DNA of 64,000 nucleotides from Longimicrobiales bacterium (lineage in GTDB: Bacteria > Gemmatimonadota > Gemmatimonadetes > Longimicrobiales > Gaopeijiaceae): NCBI GenBank assembly GCA_951828585.1, contig OX639991.1:558001-622000 (forward strand). The letters are read 5' to 3'. The position numbers and the translations under genes are program-made. The notes under the pieces are model-generated. The model did not search any database. It had not been told where the DNA came from and was given only the letters and a program-made list of their open reading frames with translations. How positions within the stretch are numbered: position 1 is the stretch's first letter; every line of letters starts with the position of its first letter. Below are positions 35,676 to 46,017 of this stretch, piece by piece.

Positions 35676-38600
35676 GTGAACAGTTTCACAAGGTGGCGTG
35701 AGGTCGCCTGGCGGGAATTCCTGACCGGAGTTCGCCGCCCCGGCTACTGGATCCTACTCTTCCTCATGGGGTTCCTGGCGCTCGGCCTGTCCGACGGCTC
35801 GGTGACCATTGCGTCGGGCGGCGGCGAGGCCGGAAGCCCCCACTTGACCTCGGTCTTCGGTCAGAGCCGGGTCCAGGCCGTCCTGATCATTTCGCTGGGC
35901 GGACTGTTTCTGGCGATCTTCTCCGGGCTGACGGTGATCCGCGACATCGAACTCCGCGTCGGGGAGGTGTTCCATGCGACGCGCCTCACCGTCCGGGAGT
36001 ACCTGTGGGGCAAGTTCTGGGGGGGCGTGGCCGTCTTCGTCTTCATCTGGACGCTCTACCTGTGCGTGTCGATGGGCTTCAACCATGTCCTGCAGAGCGG
36101 GAAGGACCACATCGGCTTCTTCTCGCTGGCCAACTACCTCTTCCCGACGCTGCTCTTCGGGGTCCCGCAGATCCTCCTGTTCGCGGGCGTCCCGTTCCTG
36201 ATCGGCACCTGGTCGCGCCGTCCGATCCTGGTCTTTCTGTTCCCGCTGGTGACGCTCCTGCTGACGTTCACGGTGTTGACCACCTGGTCGCCGGGCTGGC
36301 TGTCGCCGGAGCTCAACCGGGCGTTGATGCTGATCGATCCGTCCGGCTTCCGCTGGCTGATCGAGACGTTCCTCAAGGTTGACCGCGGGGTCGACTTCTA
36401 CAACACGTCGCCGCTTCAACCCGACGTGGGTTTCGTGTTGAGCCGGCTGGCGTATTGCGCCGCCGGGCTGGTCGCGGTCTCCGGGGCCGTCGCAAGCTAC
36501 ACACGCCGTCTCCGGGCGGGAGGCTCCGATTCGCGCTTCATGCGACTGTTCCGTCGCCGCAGAGTTTCCGTGAAGGCCAAACCCGCGTCAGGGACGCCGC
36601 TCAAGGATCTGGAGATGGCGACCCGTCCGCTCGGCTTCCTCCAAGCCACCATGGCGATCGCTCGCAGCGAGGTCCGGGACCTTGTGGCCCGTCCGCCCAT
36701 CTACTTCTTCGTGCCGCTGATCCTGCTGCAGGCGATCTCGACGACGGCGCTCGGCTACAGCTACTTCGGGTCCCGCATCCTCCTGACCCCCGGCACCATT
36801 GCCGAGCAGCAACTCAACACCCTGAACCTGCTGATCTGCTTCCTTCTGCTCTTCTACACGGTCGAGTCGCTCCACAAGGAACGCAATCGGCGCATGCACG
36901 AGATCTTCAACTCGGCGCCGGTCGGCACGGGTGCGATGCTGCTGGGCAAGACAATGGGCATCGCGGCCATGGCCGGCCTGATCCTCGTTGCCGCGCTGCT
37001 GTCGGGCGTGGGCATCATCCTGTACCACCAAATCGTCAACGACAGTCCGGTGGGATACGATCTCTTCCCGTTCGTCGCGGTCTGGGGCGGCGTGCTGCTG
37101 CCCACCTTCGCCTTCTGGACGGCGCTCGTGACGGCGATCTTCTCCCTCCTGCGCAACCGCTACGCGGCGTACGTGGGCGGGCTCGCGATCCTCGTCTACA
37201 CGATCTACAAGCTGGAAACCGAGGGGACCCCGGGCTGGCTGACCAACTGGCTCGGGTGGAACCTGGTGCGCTGGACCGACATGGGTGCCTTCAGCCTGCA
37301 CGGCACCCCGATCCTGCTGAACCGTCTGCTCTATCTCGCCTTCGTCCCGCTTCTCGTCGCGCTGTCGGTGCGGTGGTTCCCGCGCCGTGCCTTCGACGCG
37401 ACGGCGACGCTGAACCGCATGCGTCCCAAAGCATTGGCCCTTAGCGCGCTACGCCTTCTGCCCCTCGCGATCGTGCCGGCCGTGCTGGCGTCGATGCTCT
37501 ACTTCGGCGGCCGTTCCGGCTACCAGCGTTCCGGCGTGGGCGAGTGGAGGGGCGACTACTGGGAGCGCAACTTCGCGACCTGGAACGGCTTCGAGATGCC
37601 TTCGGTGTCGCATGTGGACCTGGATCTGGCGATCGAGCCGGCCGAGCGATCCATCGCCGTCGAGGGCGCGTACACATTCCTCAACCACCGCGACTACCCG
37701 TACGAGGAGCTACCGATCACGGCCGGGCCCTGGCATCCCATCGAATGGACGCTCGCCGGAGAGGCTCACGAACCCGAGGACCGCGACAACCTGTTCGTCT
37801 TCACGCCCGCCGAGCCCCTGGCCCCCGGCGATACCGTCACCATCGGCTTCAGCTACGATCTGGTCCGGCTCGAAGGCATAAGCCGGCGACCCGGCGGCGC
37901 CAGCCAGTTCGTCCTGGAATCGGGCGTGGTGCTCAACGGCTTCGAGCCGACATTCGCGCCGGTTCCGGGCTACGACGCTTCGATCGGGTCGCCGGGCTTC
38001 CGCCGACGCGAAGTCGAGGACGACTTCTACCTGGGCGAGACCGAGCCGCTGATCGGGTGGGCGGGGAAGCCCTTCACGGTTCGCACCCGCATCGCCATCC
38101 CGGAGGAGTACACGGCCAACGGCGTGGGCCAAGTGGTCAGCGACGAGGTCGAGGACGGCAGGCGCACGGTGGTGTGGGAGACCGACCACCCGGTGCGCAT
38201 GTTCAACATCATCGCCGGGAAGTACAGCGTGATCGAAGGGGACGGGACGGCGATCTACCATCATCCGGCGCACGACTACTACGTCGAGGAGATGTCGGCC
38301 ACCCTGGACGCGGCCCGCAGGTACTACTCGGAGTGGTTTCATCCCTTCCCGTGGAGCGTGCTCAAGCTCTCGGAGATGCCGGCCTTCTCCGGAGGCGCGC
38401 AGGGGTTTCCCACCAACATCACCTTCAGCGAGGAGATGGGATTCCTGACGCAGCGCGACCCCCGCTCCCACCTCGGGTTCATGGTGGTGGCGCACGAGGC
38501 CGCGCACCAATGGTGGGGCAACCTGCTCGGGCCGGGCCGGGGTCCGGGGGGCAACATGCTGTCGGAGGGGATGTCCCACTACGCGACGACCCTGCTGCAC

Positions 38601-39251
38601 GAGCAGGTCTACGGCGACCGCTACCGGATCGAGTTCACGAAGCGGATGGAAGAGGAGTACGTCCAGCGGCGGCGCGTGGACACGGAGCGCGCCATGGTCA
38701 AGTCGGAGGGCGGCGCCTACAACAGGGGCGCCTGGGCGATGTGGATGCTGCAACAGGAGATGGGGCGGGACAATATCCTGGCGGGACTAAGGGCGTTCAT
38801 CGGGAAGTACAGGGAGGACCCGGACCATCCGGTGATTCAGGACATGCTGGCGGTGCTAAGGGACTTCGCGCCGGACACGGTGGCGTTCGACGCGTTCGCC
38901 GAGCAGTGGTTCCTCGAGGTGGTGTTGCCGGAGTACAGGTTGTCGGATGTGACGAAGGTTCGGGAGGGGGAGGAGTGGGTGGTGCGGGGGACGGTGGAGA
39001 ATGTGGGGACGGGGAGGATGAGGGTGCAGGTGGGGGCGGTGGTGGGGGGGCGGTGGTCGGATGAGGGGGATGATGGGGGGCGGACGGTGGTGGCGGAGGG
39101 GTATCGAGAAGCGCGCGTGGGGGTGGAGGTGGGGGCGGGGGAGGCGGTGGAGTTCGCGATCCGGGCGGGGTTTGAGCCCGAGCGCGTGGTGATCGACCCG
39201 GATGTGCTGGTGTTGCAGTTGGGGCGGGGGGCGGCGGTGTTCGAGTGGTGA
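35676..39251 (+). CDS. Second ABC-2 permease / M1 aminopeptidase fusion protein
   Basis: The start is set at GTG 35676 (VNSFTRWREVAWREFLTGVR) by comparison with the paralogue at 26004; GTG 35649 would add nine residues. The protein has about 1191 residues. The permease halves open with REFLTGVRRPGYWILL and LQATMAIARSEVRDLVARP. The peptidase part has VVAHEAAHQWWGNLLGPG and LSEGMSHYATTLLHEQVYG, so all three zinc ligands are present. No ATPase is adjacent; it may use the one at 25096. It is followed directly by the IS21 region. Confidence 0.88.
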   Translation: MNSFTRWREVAWREFLTGVRRPGYWILLFLMGFLALGLSDGSVTIASGGGEAGSPHLTSVFGQSRVQAVLIISLGGLFLAIFSGLTVIRDIELRVGEVFHATRLTVREYLWGKFWGGVAVFVFIWTLYLCVSMGFNHVLQSGKDHIGFFSLANYLFPTLLFGVPQILLFAGVPFLIGTWSRRPILVFLFPLVTLLLTFTVLTTWSPGWLSPELNRALMLIDPSGFRWLIETFLKVDRGVDFYNTSPLQPDVGFVLSRLAYCAAGLVAVSGAVASYTRRLRAGGSDSRFMRLFRRRRVSVKAKPASGTPLKDLEMATRPLGFLQATMAIARSEVRDLVARPPIYFFVPLILLQAISTTALGYSYFGSRILLTPGTIAEQQLNTLNLLICFLLLFYTVESLHKERNRRMHEIFNSAPVGTGAMLLGKTMGIAAMAGLILVAALLSGVGIILYHQIVNDSPVGYDLFPFVAVWGGVLLPTFAFWTALVTAIFSLLRNRYAAYVGGLAILVYTIYKLETEGTPGWLTNWLGWNLVRWTDMGAFSLHGTPILLNRLLYLAFVPLLVALSVRWFPRRAFDATATLNRMRPKALALSALRLLPLAIVPAVLASMLYFGGRSGYQRSGVGEWRGDYWERNFATWNGFEMPSVSHVDLDLAIEPAERSIAVEGAYTFLNHRDYPYEELPITAGPWHPIEWTLAGEAHEPEDRDNLFVFTPAEPLAPGDTVTIGFSYDLVRLEGISRRPGGASQFVLESGVVLNGFEPTFAPVPGYDASIGSPGFRRREVEDDFYLGETEPLIGWAGKPFTVRTRIAIPEEYTANGVGQVVSDEVEDGRRTVVWETDHPVRMFNIIAGKYSVIEGDGTAIYHHPAHDYYVEEMSATLDAARRYYSEWFHPFPWSVLKLSEMPAFSGGAQGFPTNITFSEEMGFLTQRDPRSHLGFMVVAHEAAHQWWGNLLGPGRGPGGNMLSEGMSHYATTLLHEQVYGDRYRIEFTKRMEEEYVQRRRVDTERAMVKSEGGAYNRGAWAMWMLQQEMGRDNILAGLRAFIGKYREDPDHPVIQDMLAVLRDFAPDTVAFDAFAEQWFLEVVLPEYRLSDVTKVREGEEWVVRGTVENVGTGRMRVQVGAVVGGRWSDEGDDGGRTVVAEGYREARVGVEVGAGEAVEFAIRAGFEPERVVIDPDVLVLQLGRGAAVFEW

Positions 39252-39286
39252 ACGGATGTGCGGGCGTTTCAGCTGAAACGTGAGGG
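38941..39286 (+). repeat. Shared 3' segment of the two permease-peptidase genes, copy 2
   Basis: It pairs with 29341-29686 at a constant offset of 9600 bases, without visible gaps. It includes the coding end, the stop and the non-coding palindrome CGTTTCAGCTGAAACG (39265-39280). Confidence 0.75.
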
Positions 39287-39408
39287 GGCGGCCTCCGGGT
39301 TCTGAAGGACCGCAGCTGAGCGATCCACTCGCGGTACGGCTCTCAGGAACAACACGATGTATCGGACTTCACTCGGTGCGAATCACGGCCCGATGCTGAT
39401 TCCGGCCC

Positions 39409-39500
39409 ATGCCGATCAGTGATTCCATTTCATGCCGATCACCGATTCCAGAGTATGCCGATCAGTGATTCCAGAGCATGCCGATCACCTTGGAGTGAGC
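39409..39500 (+). repeat. Left terminal repeats of IS21 (23-bp period)
   Basis: ATGCCGATCA starts at 39409, 39432, 39455 and 39478. The first three continue to GATTCC (ATGCCGATCAGTGATTCC type). The fourth continues into CCTTGGAGTGAGCG, which is also found at the inner end of the right repeats. Such repeats are the IstA binding sites of IS21 elements. Confidence 0.85.
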
Positions 39501-39581
39501 GAGTAGGAGCGCTGGAGAACCTGCTGTAGCGACACCCTCTTCCATCCTCGCCAGAGGTTCCTTGAGACGAGGAGAAAGAGG

Positions 39582-41144
39582 GTGTCACAGAAGAGGTTGT
39601 CCATGCGGAAGATTCGAGAAGTGCTGCGTCTGAAGTACGAGGCCGGGCGCAGCCACCGGGAGATCGCCAGATCGCTCGGCATCGCCAACAGCACGGTGAG
39701 CGATTACGTGCGGCGGGCAAGCGCCGGGGGCTTCTCCTGGCCGTTGCCGGAGGGGCTGGACGACGCCGCGCTTGAGGCGGCGCTGTTCCCGCCCCTGCCA
39801 CCGTCGCGGGTTCCCCGGCCGGAGCCGAACTGGGAGCAGGTTCACCGGGAGCTTCAACGCCACAAGGGCGTGACGCTGCAGCTGTTGTGGCTGGAGTACC
39901 GGGCGGCGCATCCGAACGGCTACGGGTACAGCTGGTTCTGCGAGCGCTACAGGGCGTGGCGGGGACGGATCGACGTGGTCATGCGGCAGGTGTACCGGGC
40001 GGGCGAAAAGGCGTTCGTGGACTACGCGGGCCCGAAGTTCGAAGTCGTGGACCGGAAGACCGGCGAGGCGCGGGACGTCATGGTCTTCGTCGGTGTCCTC
40101 GGCGCGTCGAACTACACCTTCGTGGACGTGACCCGGAGCCGGTCCCTGCCGGACTGGACGATGTCGCATGTCCGGATGTTCGAATTTTGGGGCGGGGTGC
40201 CCGAACTCGTGATCCCGGACAACGAGAAGGCCGCGGTCCACAAGGCCAGCCGCTACGAGCCGGACTTGAACCCGACGTACCAGGAACTGGCCACCCACTA
40301 CGGAACCGCAGTGCTGCCGGCGCGGCCCCGGGCACCTCGGGACAAAGCCAAGGCGGAAACCGCAGTCCAACACGTCGAGCGCTGGGTCATGGCGCCGCTG
40401 CGCAACCATACGTTCTTCTCGCTCGGCGAACTCCGCGACGCCATCGCGCCGCTGCTGGCCGCGCTGAACGAGCGGCCGTTCGACAAGACCGATGGGAGCC
40501 GCCGCAGCTGGTTCGAGGATCTCGACCGGCCGGCGCTCAAGCCGCTTCCGGCCGAGCGCTACGAATACGCGGAGTGGCGCAAGGCGCGGGTCAACATCGA
40601 CTACCACATCCAGGTCGAGCACGCGCTCTACAGCGTCCCCCACCCGCTGGGCCGCTGCGAGGTCGACGTTCGGCTCACGGCCCAGACCGTCGAGATCTTC
40701 CACAAGTACCGCCGGGTGGCCGCGCACCTACGGGTCCACAGGAAGGGCGGATACGCGACCGAACCGTCGCACATGCCCGCCTCGCACCGCGCCCATGCGG
40801 GTTGGACGCCGTCCCGACTGATCGCCTGGGGACAGAGGACCGGATCGCACACGGCCGCGTTCGTCGAACAACTCCTCGACAGCCGGCCCCACCCCGAACA
40901 GGGCTACCGCAGCTGCCTCGGGCTCAAGGCACTGCTGCGGGCCTACGGCGCCGAGCGCCTGGAGGCCGCCTGCCGCCACGCGCTGGACATCGGCACGCTG
41001 AGCTACAAGTCCGTCAAGTCCATCCTCGCGACCGGCCTCGACCAGGCCGGCGACGACCACCAGTACACGCTCTCCCTCCCCGGCCACCACGCCAACATCC
41101 GCGGGCCCGGGTACTACACTCCCCAGAATGGAAAGGAGTCCTGA
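39582..41144 (+). CDS. istA: IS21-family transposase IstA
   Basis: The 520-residue DDE transposase has an N-terminal helix-turn-helix (KYEAGRSHREIARSLGIANS). The catalytic core shows EKAFVDYAGPKFEVVDR (first Asp), PELVIPDNEKAAVHKASRYE (second Asp) and DKAKAETAVQHVERWVMAPL (Glu). The end is a basic region used for DNA and IstB contact. Length and order match intact IstA. istB follows five bases after the stop. Confidence 0.95.
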   Translation: MSQKRLSMRKIREVLRLKYEAGRSHREIARSLGIANSTVSDYVRRASAGGFSWPLPEGLDDAALEAALFPPLPPSRVPRPEPNWEQVHRELQRHKGVTLQLLWLEYRAAHPNGYGYSWFCERYRAWRGRIDVVMRQVYRAGEKAFVDYAGPKFEVVDRKTGEARDVMVFVGVLGASNYTFVDVTRSRSLPDWTMSHVRMFEFWGGVPELVIPDNEKAAVHKASRYEPDLNPTYQELATHYGTAVLPARPRAPRDKAKAETAVQHVERWVMAPLRNHTFFSLGELRDAIAPLLAALNERPFDKTDGSRRSWFEDLDRPALKPLPAERYEYAEWRKARVNIDYHIQVEHALYSVPHPLGRCEVDVRLTAQTVEIFHKYRRVAAHLRVHRKGGYATEPSHMPASHRAHAGWTPSRLIAWGQRTGSHTAAFVEQLLDSRPHPEQGYRSCLGLKALLRAYGAERLEAACRHALDIGTLSYKSVKSILATGLDQAGDDHQYTLSLPGHHANIRGPGYYTPQNGKES

Positions 41145-41149
41145 CCATC

Positions 41150-41914
41150 ATGCTTCGCCAACCCACCCTCGACCTGCTTCACGAACTCCGGCTCTCCGGC
41201 ATGGCCGAGGCCTTCCAGGAACAGGCCGCCATGCCCGACATCGCCGAACTGTCCTTCGAGGACCGCCTCTCCCTGCTCCTCGAACGCGAGAAGACCGAAC
41301 GGAAGCAGCGCCGCTACCAGCGACTGAAAGGCCACGCCAAGCTCCACCTCGACGCGACCATCGAAGACATCAACTTCAAGGCCCCTCGCGGACTGGACAA
41401 ATCCCTCGTGCTCCGCCTCGCCTCCGGGCAGTGGATCCGGGACGGCCAAACCGTGCTCGTCAGCGGTGCCACGGGCTCGGGAAAATCCTACTTGGCGTGC
41501 GCGCTGGGCCACCAGGCCTGCCGCGCCGGAATCTCGACGCGCTACTACCGCGTCTCCCGCCTGCTTGACGAACTCACCCTCGCCCGCGGCGACGGGTCGT
41601 ATCCCAAGGTCATCCAGAGGCTCGCCCGGACGTGGCTCCTCGTCCTCGACGACTGGGGGCTCGCTTCGCTCTCGGGACAGGGACGGCACGACCTCCTCGA
41701 GGTCCTCGACGACCGCTACGCCCGCCGCGGCACGCTGCTGGCCAGCCAGGTCCCCGTCGAGCACTGGCACGAGGTCGTCGGCGATCCCACCTTCGGCGAC
41801 GCCATCCTCGACAGACTGCTCAACAACGCGCACCGCATCGCCCTCAAGGGCGGATCGATGAGAAGGCTCTACGACTCGACGAAGGAAGCCGACGCCGTCC
41901 CCGGCGACGCCTGA
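41150..41914 (+). CDS. istB: IS21-family helper ATPase IstB
   Basis: The 254-residue AAA+ protein starts at ATG 41150 behind AAAGGAG. It has the IstB N-terminal helix set (LHELRLSGMAEAFQEQ), Walker A LVSGATGSGKSYLACAL, Walker B TWLLVLDDWGLASL, and DRYARRGTLLASQVP as sensor. It bends target DNA and recruits IstA. The frame is intact. Confidence 0.95.
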   Translation: MLRQPTLDLLHELRLSGMAEAFQEQAAMPDIAELSFEDRLSLLLEREKTERKQRRYQRLKGHAKLHLDATIEDINFKAPRGLDKSLVLRLASGQWIRDGQTVLVSGATGSGKSYLACALGHQACRAGISTRYYRVSRLLDELTLARGDGSYPKVIQRLARTWLLVLDDWGLASLSGQGRHDLLEVLDDRYARRGTLLASQVPVEHWHEVVGDPTFGDAILDRLLNNAHRIALKGGSMRRLYDSTKEADAVPGDA

Positions 41915-42383
41915 TCCGCCGAGAGACCGGGCTCAAGCATGCCTCTGGAAGCGCGTCTCTCCCTGCGATCGGGGGTGAAAAGACGGAAAGACAGCTCTGA
42001 GCGGGCCGTGCGGCCGTCCGGGCGTTCCGTTGCGGCCGGCCCGGATCCGTCCGCACCCCCCAATCCGGGACAAATGGCCCGGTTCCCTCGCAAAACCGCT
42101 CTCCAGAGCGCCGTAGAGGCCGTCCGAAGACCTTCGCCCTACCTACACCCCTCCGGAAAAACCGGCCCGCCGGCCGTCCCAGCAACACACTGCCAACGGT
42201 CCCTTCACACAGTGTTTTCCAACCCGGACATGATCATGAACGAGCCGGGGGGGAGGGGCCGAGGTTGGGGGGTGTGATGGTGAGGGGTGGATGGAGGTTG
42301 GGATGGTGGGGTGGGGGAGGGGGCGGCGCAAGGGCCGCCAGCCCCGAGGCGAGCGGAGCGAGCCGAGGGGCGGGCGGGGCCGG
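41915..42383. other. Non-coding stretch between istB and the IS481-like gene
   Basis: I find no gene here. The left part is probably the inner flank of IS21. GTTTTCC near 42215 faces an inverted GGAAAAC near 43714 on the other side of the IS481-like gene, a weak candidate for its terminal repeats. The last 120 bases are G-rich low-complexity DNA. Confidence 0.4.
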
Positions 42384-43649
42384 TCATGCTGCGGGGTTCA
42401 GCGCCTTGGCGATGAGGTGGAAGAGCGCCTTGCGGGCCCGCTGGACCTCCTGGCCCGCCTTGAGGCTGTCCACGGCGTGCGCCGCGGCGTCAATCTGCTC
42501 GAAGGTGATGCCGGGCTTCAGAAAGCCGTCGGCCCCGGGCAGCGATCCGAGCTTTTCGTACGGGGTCATGACCAGCTCCTGGGGGTACTTCCTGCGGCGG
42601 TGCCCGTTCGCATCCTCGACCTCGACCGCGAAGAGGCAGGTGCGGTGATGGTTGAGAAAGGGCGAGAGATGGTCGCGCAGGAACGCGTCGGCATCCGGTG
42701 CCAGAGACTCCGGGATGTGGCTGCGCCCCAGCCACCGGCGTACGACGTTGCCGTTCTTGGACTCGACCAGCGCGTTGTCGTTCGAGCGCCGGGGCCGCGA
42801 CTTCGTGAACTCTTCGACGTGCAGCTTGTTCAGCATCTCCGCGACCCGGTGGTTGATGTACTCCGACCCGTTGTCGGAATGGAAGGCCAGGACGCGGAAG
42901 GGGAACGCGCCGACGAGCACCTCGAGCACGGGGACCATGAACTGCTCGGTGATCCGCCGAACCGACGCAAGTTGTTGGTACTGCGTCACTTCGTCGACCA
43001 TGTTGATCACGTAGGCCCCCTTCTCGCCGTCGCGGTCGCCGCTGTGCACGGTGTCGACCCGCACGAAGCCCGGGCGGCCCTCCGGCCGGGGCCTGCGCCG
43101 CTGCCCGATCGGCGACGACGAGCCCCGCGTCGCGCGGTACGTGGTCCGGGCACGCCGGTACGCCCGGCGGGCACGCAGGTTGTAGATGTGGCCGTTCGAA
43201 ATCCCCGCCAGGCGCTCGAAGCGCTTGTCGCCGAAGACATGGTACATGCGCCACAGGATCCTCTTCGTCGCCGGTCCCGAGAGCTGGCCGAAGGCCTCGT
43301 CCACCTCCGCCAGCAGTATCGCGTCAGCGGTCGTGTAGACCGTGGCGAAGGGACGCGAAGGAGGGCGCAGCCGGTGGTCGCGGATGCGGCCCGTGCGGCG
43401 CTGCTGCCTGATCAGCCGCGTCAGCTGGGCGTCCGAGTAGCCGGTGACCTTGGCGGCGTACTTCCTGACCAGGCCCTTCCCGGCCCTCGACAGGCCGAAG
43501 TGGTAGCGGAACCGGACCAGCGTCCGCTCAATGAACGCGTATGCCGCCTCACGGTCGTGGGGGGCGATGTCCGCCCCCTCGCTCCCGCCGAGGAAGGCGC
43601 GGATGTCGTCGACGGTGCGAATCCGTTCGGTGCTGAGTGTCACGATCAT
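42384..43649 (-). CDS. Integrase-core (IS481/ISNCY-like) transposase
   Basis: The start is ATG 43649 (MIVTLSTERIRTVDDIRAFL); an upstream ATG at 43670 adds seven residues. The roughly 421-residue protein has a helix-turn-helix region (AKVTGYSDAQLTRLIRQQRR). The rve core shows FVRVDTVHSGDRDGEKGAYV (first Asp), LAFHSDNGSEYINHRVAEML (second Asp) and SNDNALVESKNGNVVRRWLG (Glu). The C-terminus has HLSPFLNHHRTCLFAVEVED and YEKLGSLPGADGFLKPG. It lies opposite to istAB, inside the IS21 limits. Confidence 0.85.
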   Translation of the reverse strand: MIVTLSTERIRTVDDIRAFLGGSEGADIAPHDREAAYAFIERTLVRFRYHFGLSRAGKGLVRKYAAKVTGYSDAQLTRLIRQQRRTGRIRDHRLRPPSRPFATVYTTADAILLAEVDEAFGQLSGPATKRILWRMYHVFGDKRFERLAGISNGHIYNLRARRAYRRARTTYRATRGSSSPIGQRRRPRPEGRPGFVRVDTVHSGDRDGEKGAYVINMVDEVTQYQQLASVRRITEQFMVPVLEVLVGAFPFRVLAFHSDNGSEYINHRVAEMLNKLHVEEFTKSRPRRSNDNALVESKNGNVVRRWLGRSHIPESLAPDADAFLRDHLSPFLNHHRTCLFAVEVEDANGHRRRKYPQELVMTPYEKLGSLPGADGFLKPGITFEQIDAAAHAVDSLKAGQEVQRARKALFHLIAKALNPAA

Positions 43650-43693
43650 GCTCCCATGATCTGCTCGCACCCCCGCTCATGCTTGTCTGTTAG

Positions 43694-44833
<1,140 letters not shown>

Positions 44834-44995
44834 TGGCTACGTCATACCTCTGCCCCGGACCCGCTCGCACTGGAGCTGCGACTCGCCCCGCCGGCTTGCG
44901 ACATGGATACTCACTTCCCGTTGGAAACCGGCTCCCCGCTCATGATCATTTCTCATTGGACAACGCTCACACTCGACGACTACCCCCTCCAACCC

Positions 44996-45436
44996 CTAAA
45001 CTTCAAACCCGTAACCCGACCCCAGCGCCCCTATGGACCTCCGCTCTCCTCCAAGGTGATCGGCATGCCCCGGAATCGGTGATCGGCATGGCGGAATCGG
45101 TGATCGGCATCGGCGGAATACGGACCCGAAGGCATCTGGATCCAAAATGCGATCAAGGGCCCGTGCCGTGTGGACGACCCGCAGGATCGTGATAGGCGTA
45201 GTCTCCCAGTCGTAGAGGACAATCCAGCTGAATACCCGCCACCACCGGACCCGGTCACCTGTGATTCGGCCGCGTTTCCACCCGGAGCCCGGCATCTCGG
45301 CAAGGTGCTCGAAAGCCTCGACGAATCTGGCGTGAACATGCTGCGCGCGATTGGGTCCGGACACTTCCAGGACCCATTCGAGGATTCCCTCCAGATCGTC
45401 CTCGGCAGTGCGGCTGAGCCGGTAGCCCGGCGGCAC
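44996..45436 (-). CDS. parE: ParE/RelE-type toxin with IS-derived C-terminal tail
   Basis: The first about 107 residues fit ParE: YRLSRTAEDDLEGILEWVLE, HARFVEAFEHLAEMPGSGWK, WWRVFSWIVLYDWETTPITI and LRVVHTARALDRIL. From about residue 109 the codons come from the IS21 right repeats (RRCRSPIPPCRSPIP), adding about 38 foreign residues. Normal ParE ends near residue 95-105, so the core is complete. The gene starts just after parD. ParE toxins act on gyrase; RelE relatives cut mRNA. Activity with the tail is uncertain. Confidence 0.8.
   Translation of the reverse strand: MPPGYRLSRTAEDDLEGILEWVLEVSGPNRAQHVHARFVEAFEHLAEMPGSGWKRGRITGDRVRWWRVFSWIVLYDWETTPITILRVVHTARALDRILDPDAFGSVFRRCRSPIPPCRSPIPGHADHLGGERRSIGALGSGYGFEV
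45054..45109 (-). repeat. Right terminal repeats of IS21
   Basis: Read on the minus strand: ATGCCGATCACCGATTCC, a second copy, then GCATGCCGATCACCTTGGAG. This is the inverted counterpart of the left repeats, including the inner CCTTGGAG extension. It identifies this as the true right end of IS21, 3.1 kb beyond istB. Confidence 0.85.
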
Positions 45437-45438
45437 CG

Positions 45439-45780
45439 TCAGGACCGCTCCTCAATACGTTCTCTCAGCCGGTCCATGGTCTCTGGCCCATCGGACACGT
45501 GGTCATCCGCCACTTCGCGAAGAGCATCGTTCGCAAGTCGGCGGAAGTGGGCTCTCGCGCGGTCGAGAAGCTCGGGCGGGATCCTGTCGCGTTCCTCGTC
45601 GAGTAGACCTTCAAGCATCCACTTCTCGAGCAGCCTGCGGTGCTCCGCTTCCTCCAGCAGACGCAATCCGTGCCGCATTACTTCGCTGGCCGTACGGTAA
45701 CGCCCACGCGAGACCAATCGTTCCACGAAGGCGTCCTGTTGCGGTGGTAGTGAGATGCTTCGCGTTTGCCGTATAGCCAT
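45439..45780 (-). CDS. parD: ParD-type antitoxin
   Basis: The 113-residue protein starts with a ribbon-helix-helix segment: TRSISLPPQQDAFVERLVSR and GRYRTASEVMRHGLRLLEEA. The acidic C-terminal half should wrap around the toxin. It is upstream of parE, as usual, with three bases between the genes. It probably represses its own promoter in 45781-45840. Confidence 0.85.
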   Translation of the reverse strand: MAIRQTRSISLPPQQDAFVERLVSRGRYRTASEVMRHGLRLLEEAEHRRLLEKWMLEGLLDEERDRIPPELLDRARAHFRRLANDALREVADDHVSDGPETMDRLRERIEERS

Positions 45781-45913
45781 GTCAAGAAGATCGCAGGGAT
45801 TGAGTGCTGTGTCAATTATTGCTACAGTGGCCTCGAACGCCGTCTTGCAGGGCGAAGCAAGTTACTGTCACAAACAAGGCATCGGAACCTATGTTGACAC
45901 CGGCCGGTGTCTG

Positions 45914-45996
45914 CCCGGCCCGCGATCGGGGCAGGGTTTCTGGCAATGTGCCGCCCTACCCGGCCCGCGAACCGGTTTCCTGGCAATGTGCCACCC
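45914..45996 (+). repeat. Imperfect direct repeat in the P15 leader
   Basis: CCCGGCCCGCGA...TTTCTGGCAATGTGCC (from 45914) is repeated from 45959 as CCCGGCCCGCGA...TTTCCTGGCAATGTGCC, with a 5-bp length difference. It ends just before the ATG at 45997 and 22 bases before the chosen P15 start. A role in expression is possible. Confidence 0.6.
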
Positions 45997-46017
45997 ATGA
46001 AGGGAGTTGCACGAACG

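Noticed and set aside
39409-39500. Possible CRISPR-like array with 23-bp period
   Set aside because: The units are contiguous, lack variable spacers and reappear inverted at the other side of istAB, so they are IS21 terminal repeats.
42270-42380. G-rich tract as a possible repeat array
   Set aside because: It is low-complexity sequence without a repeat unit, spacer pattern or dyad.
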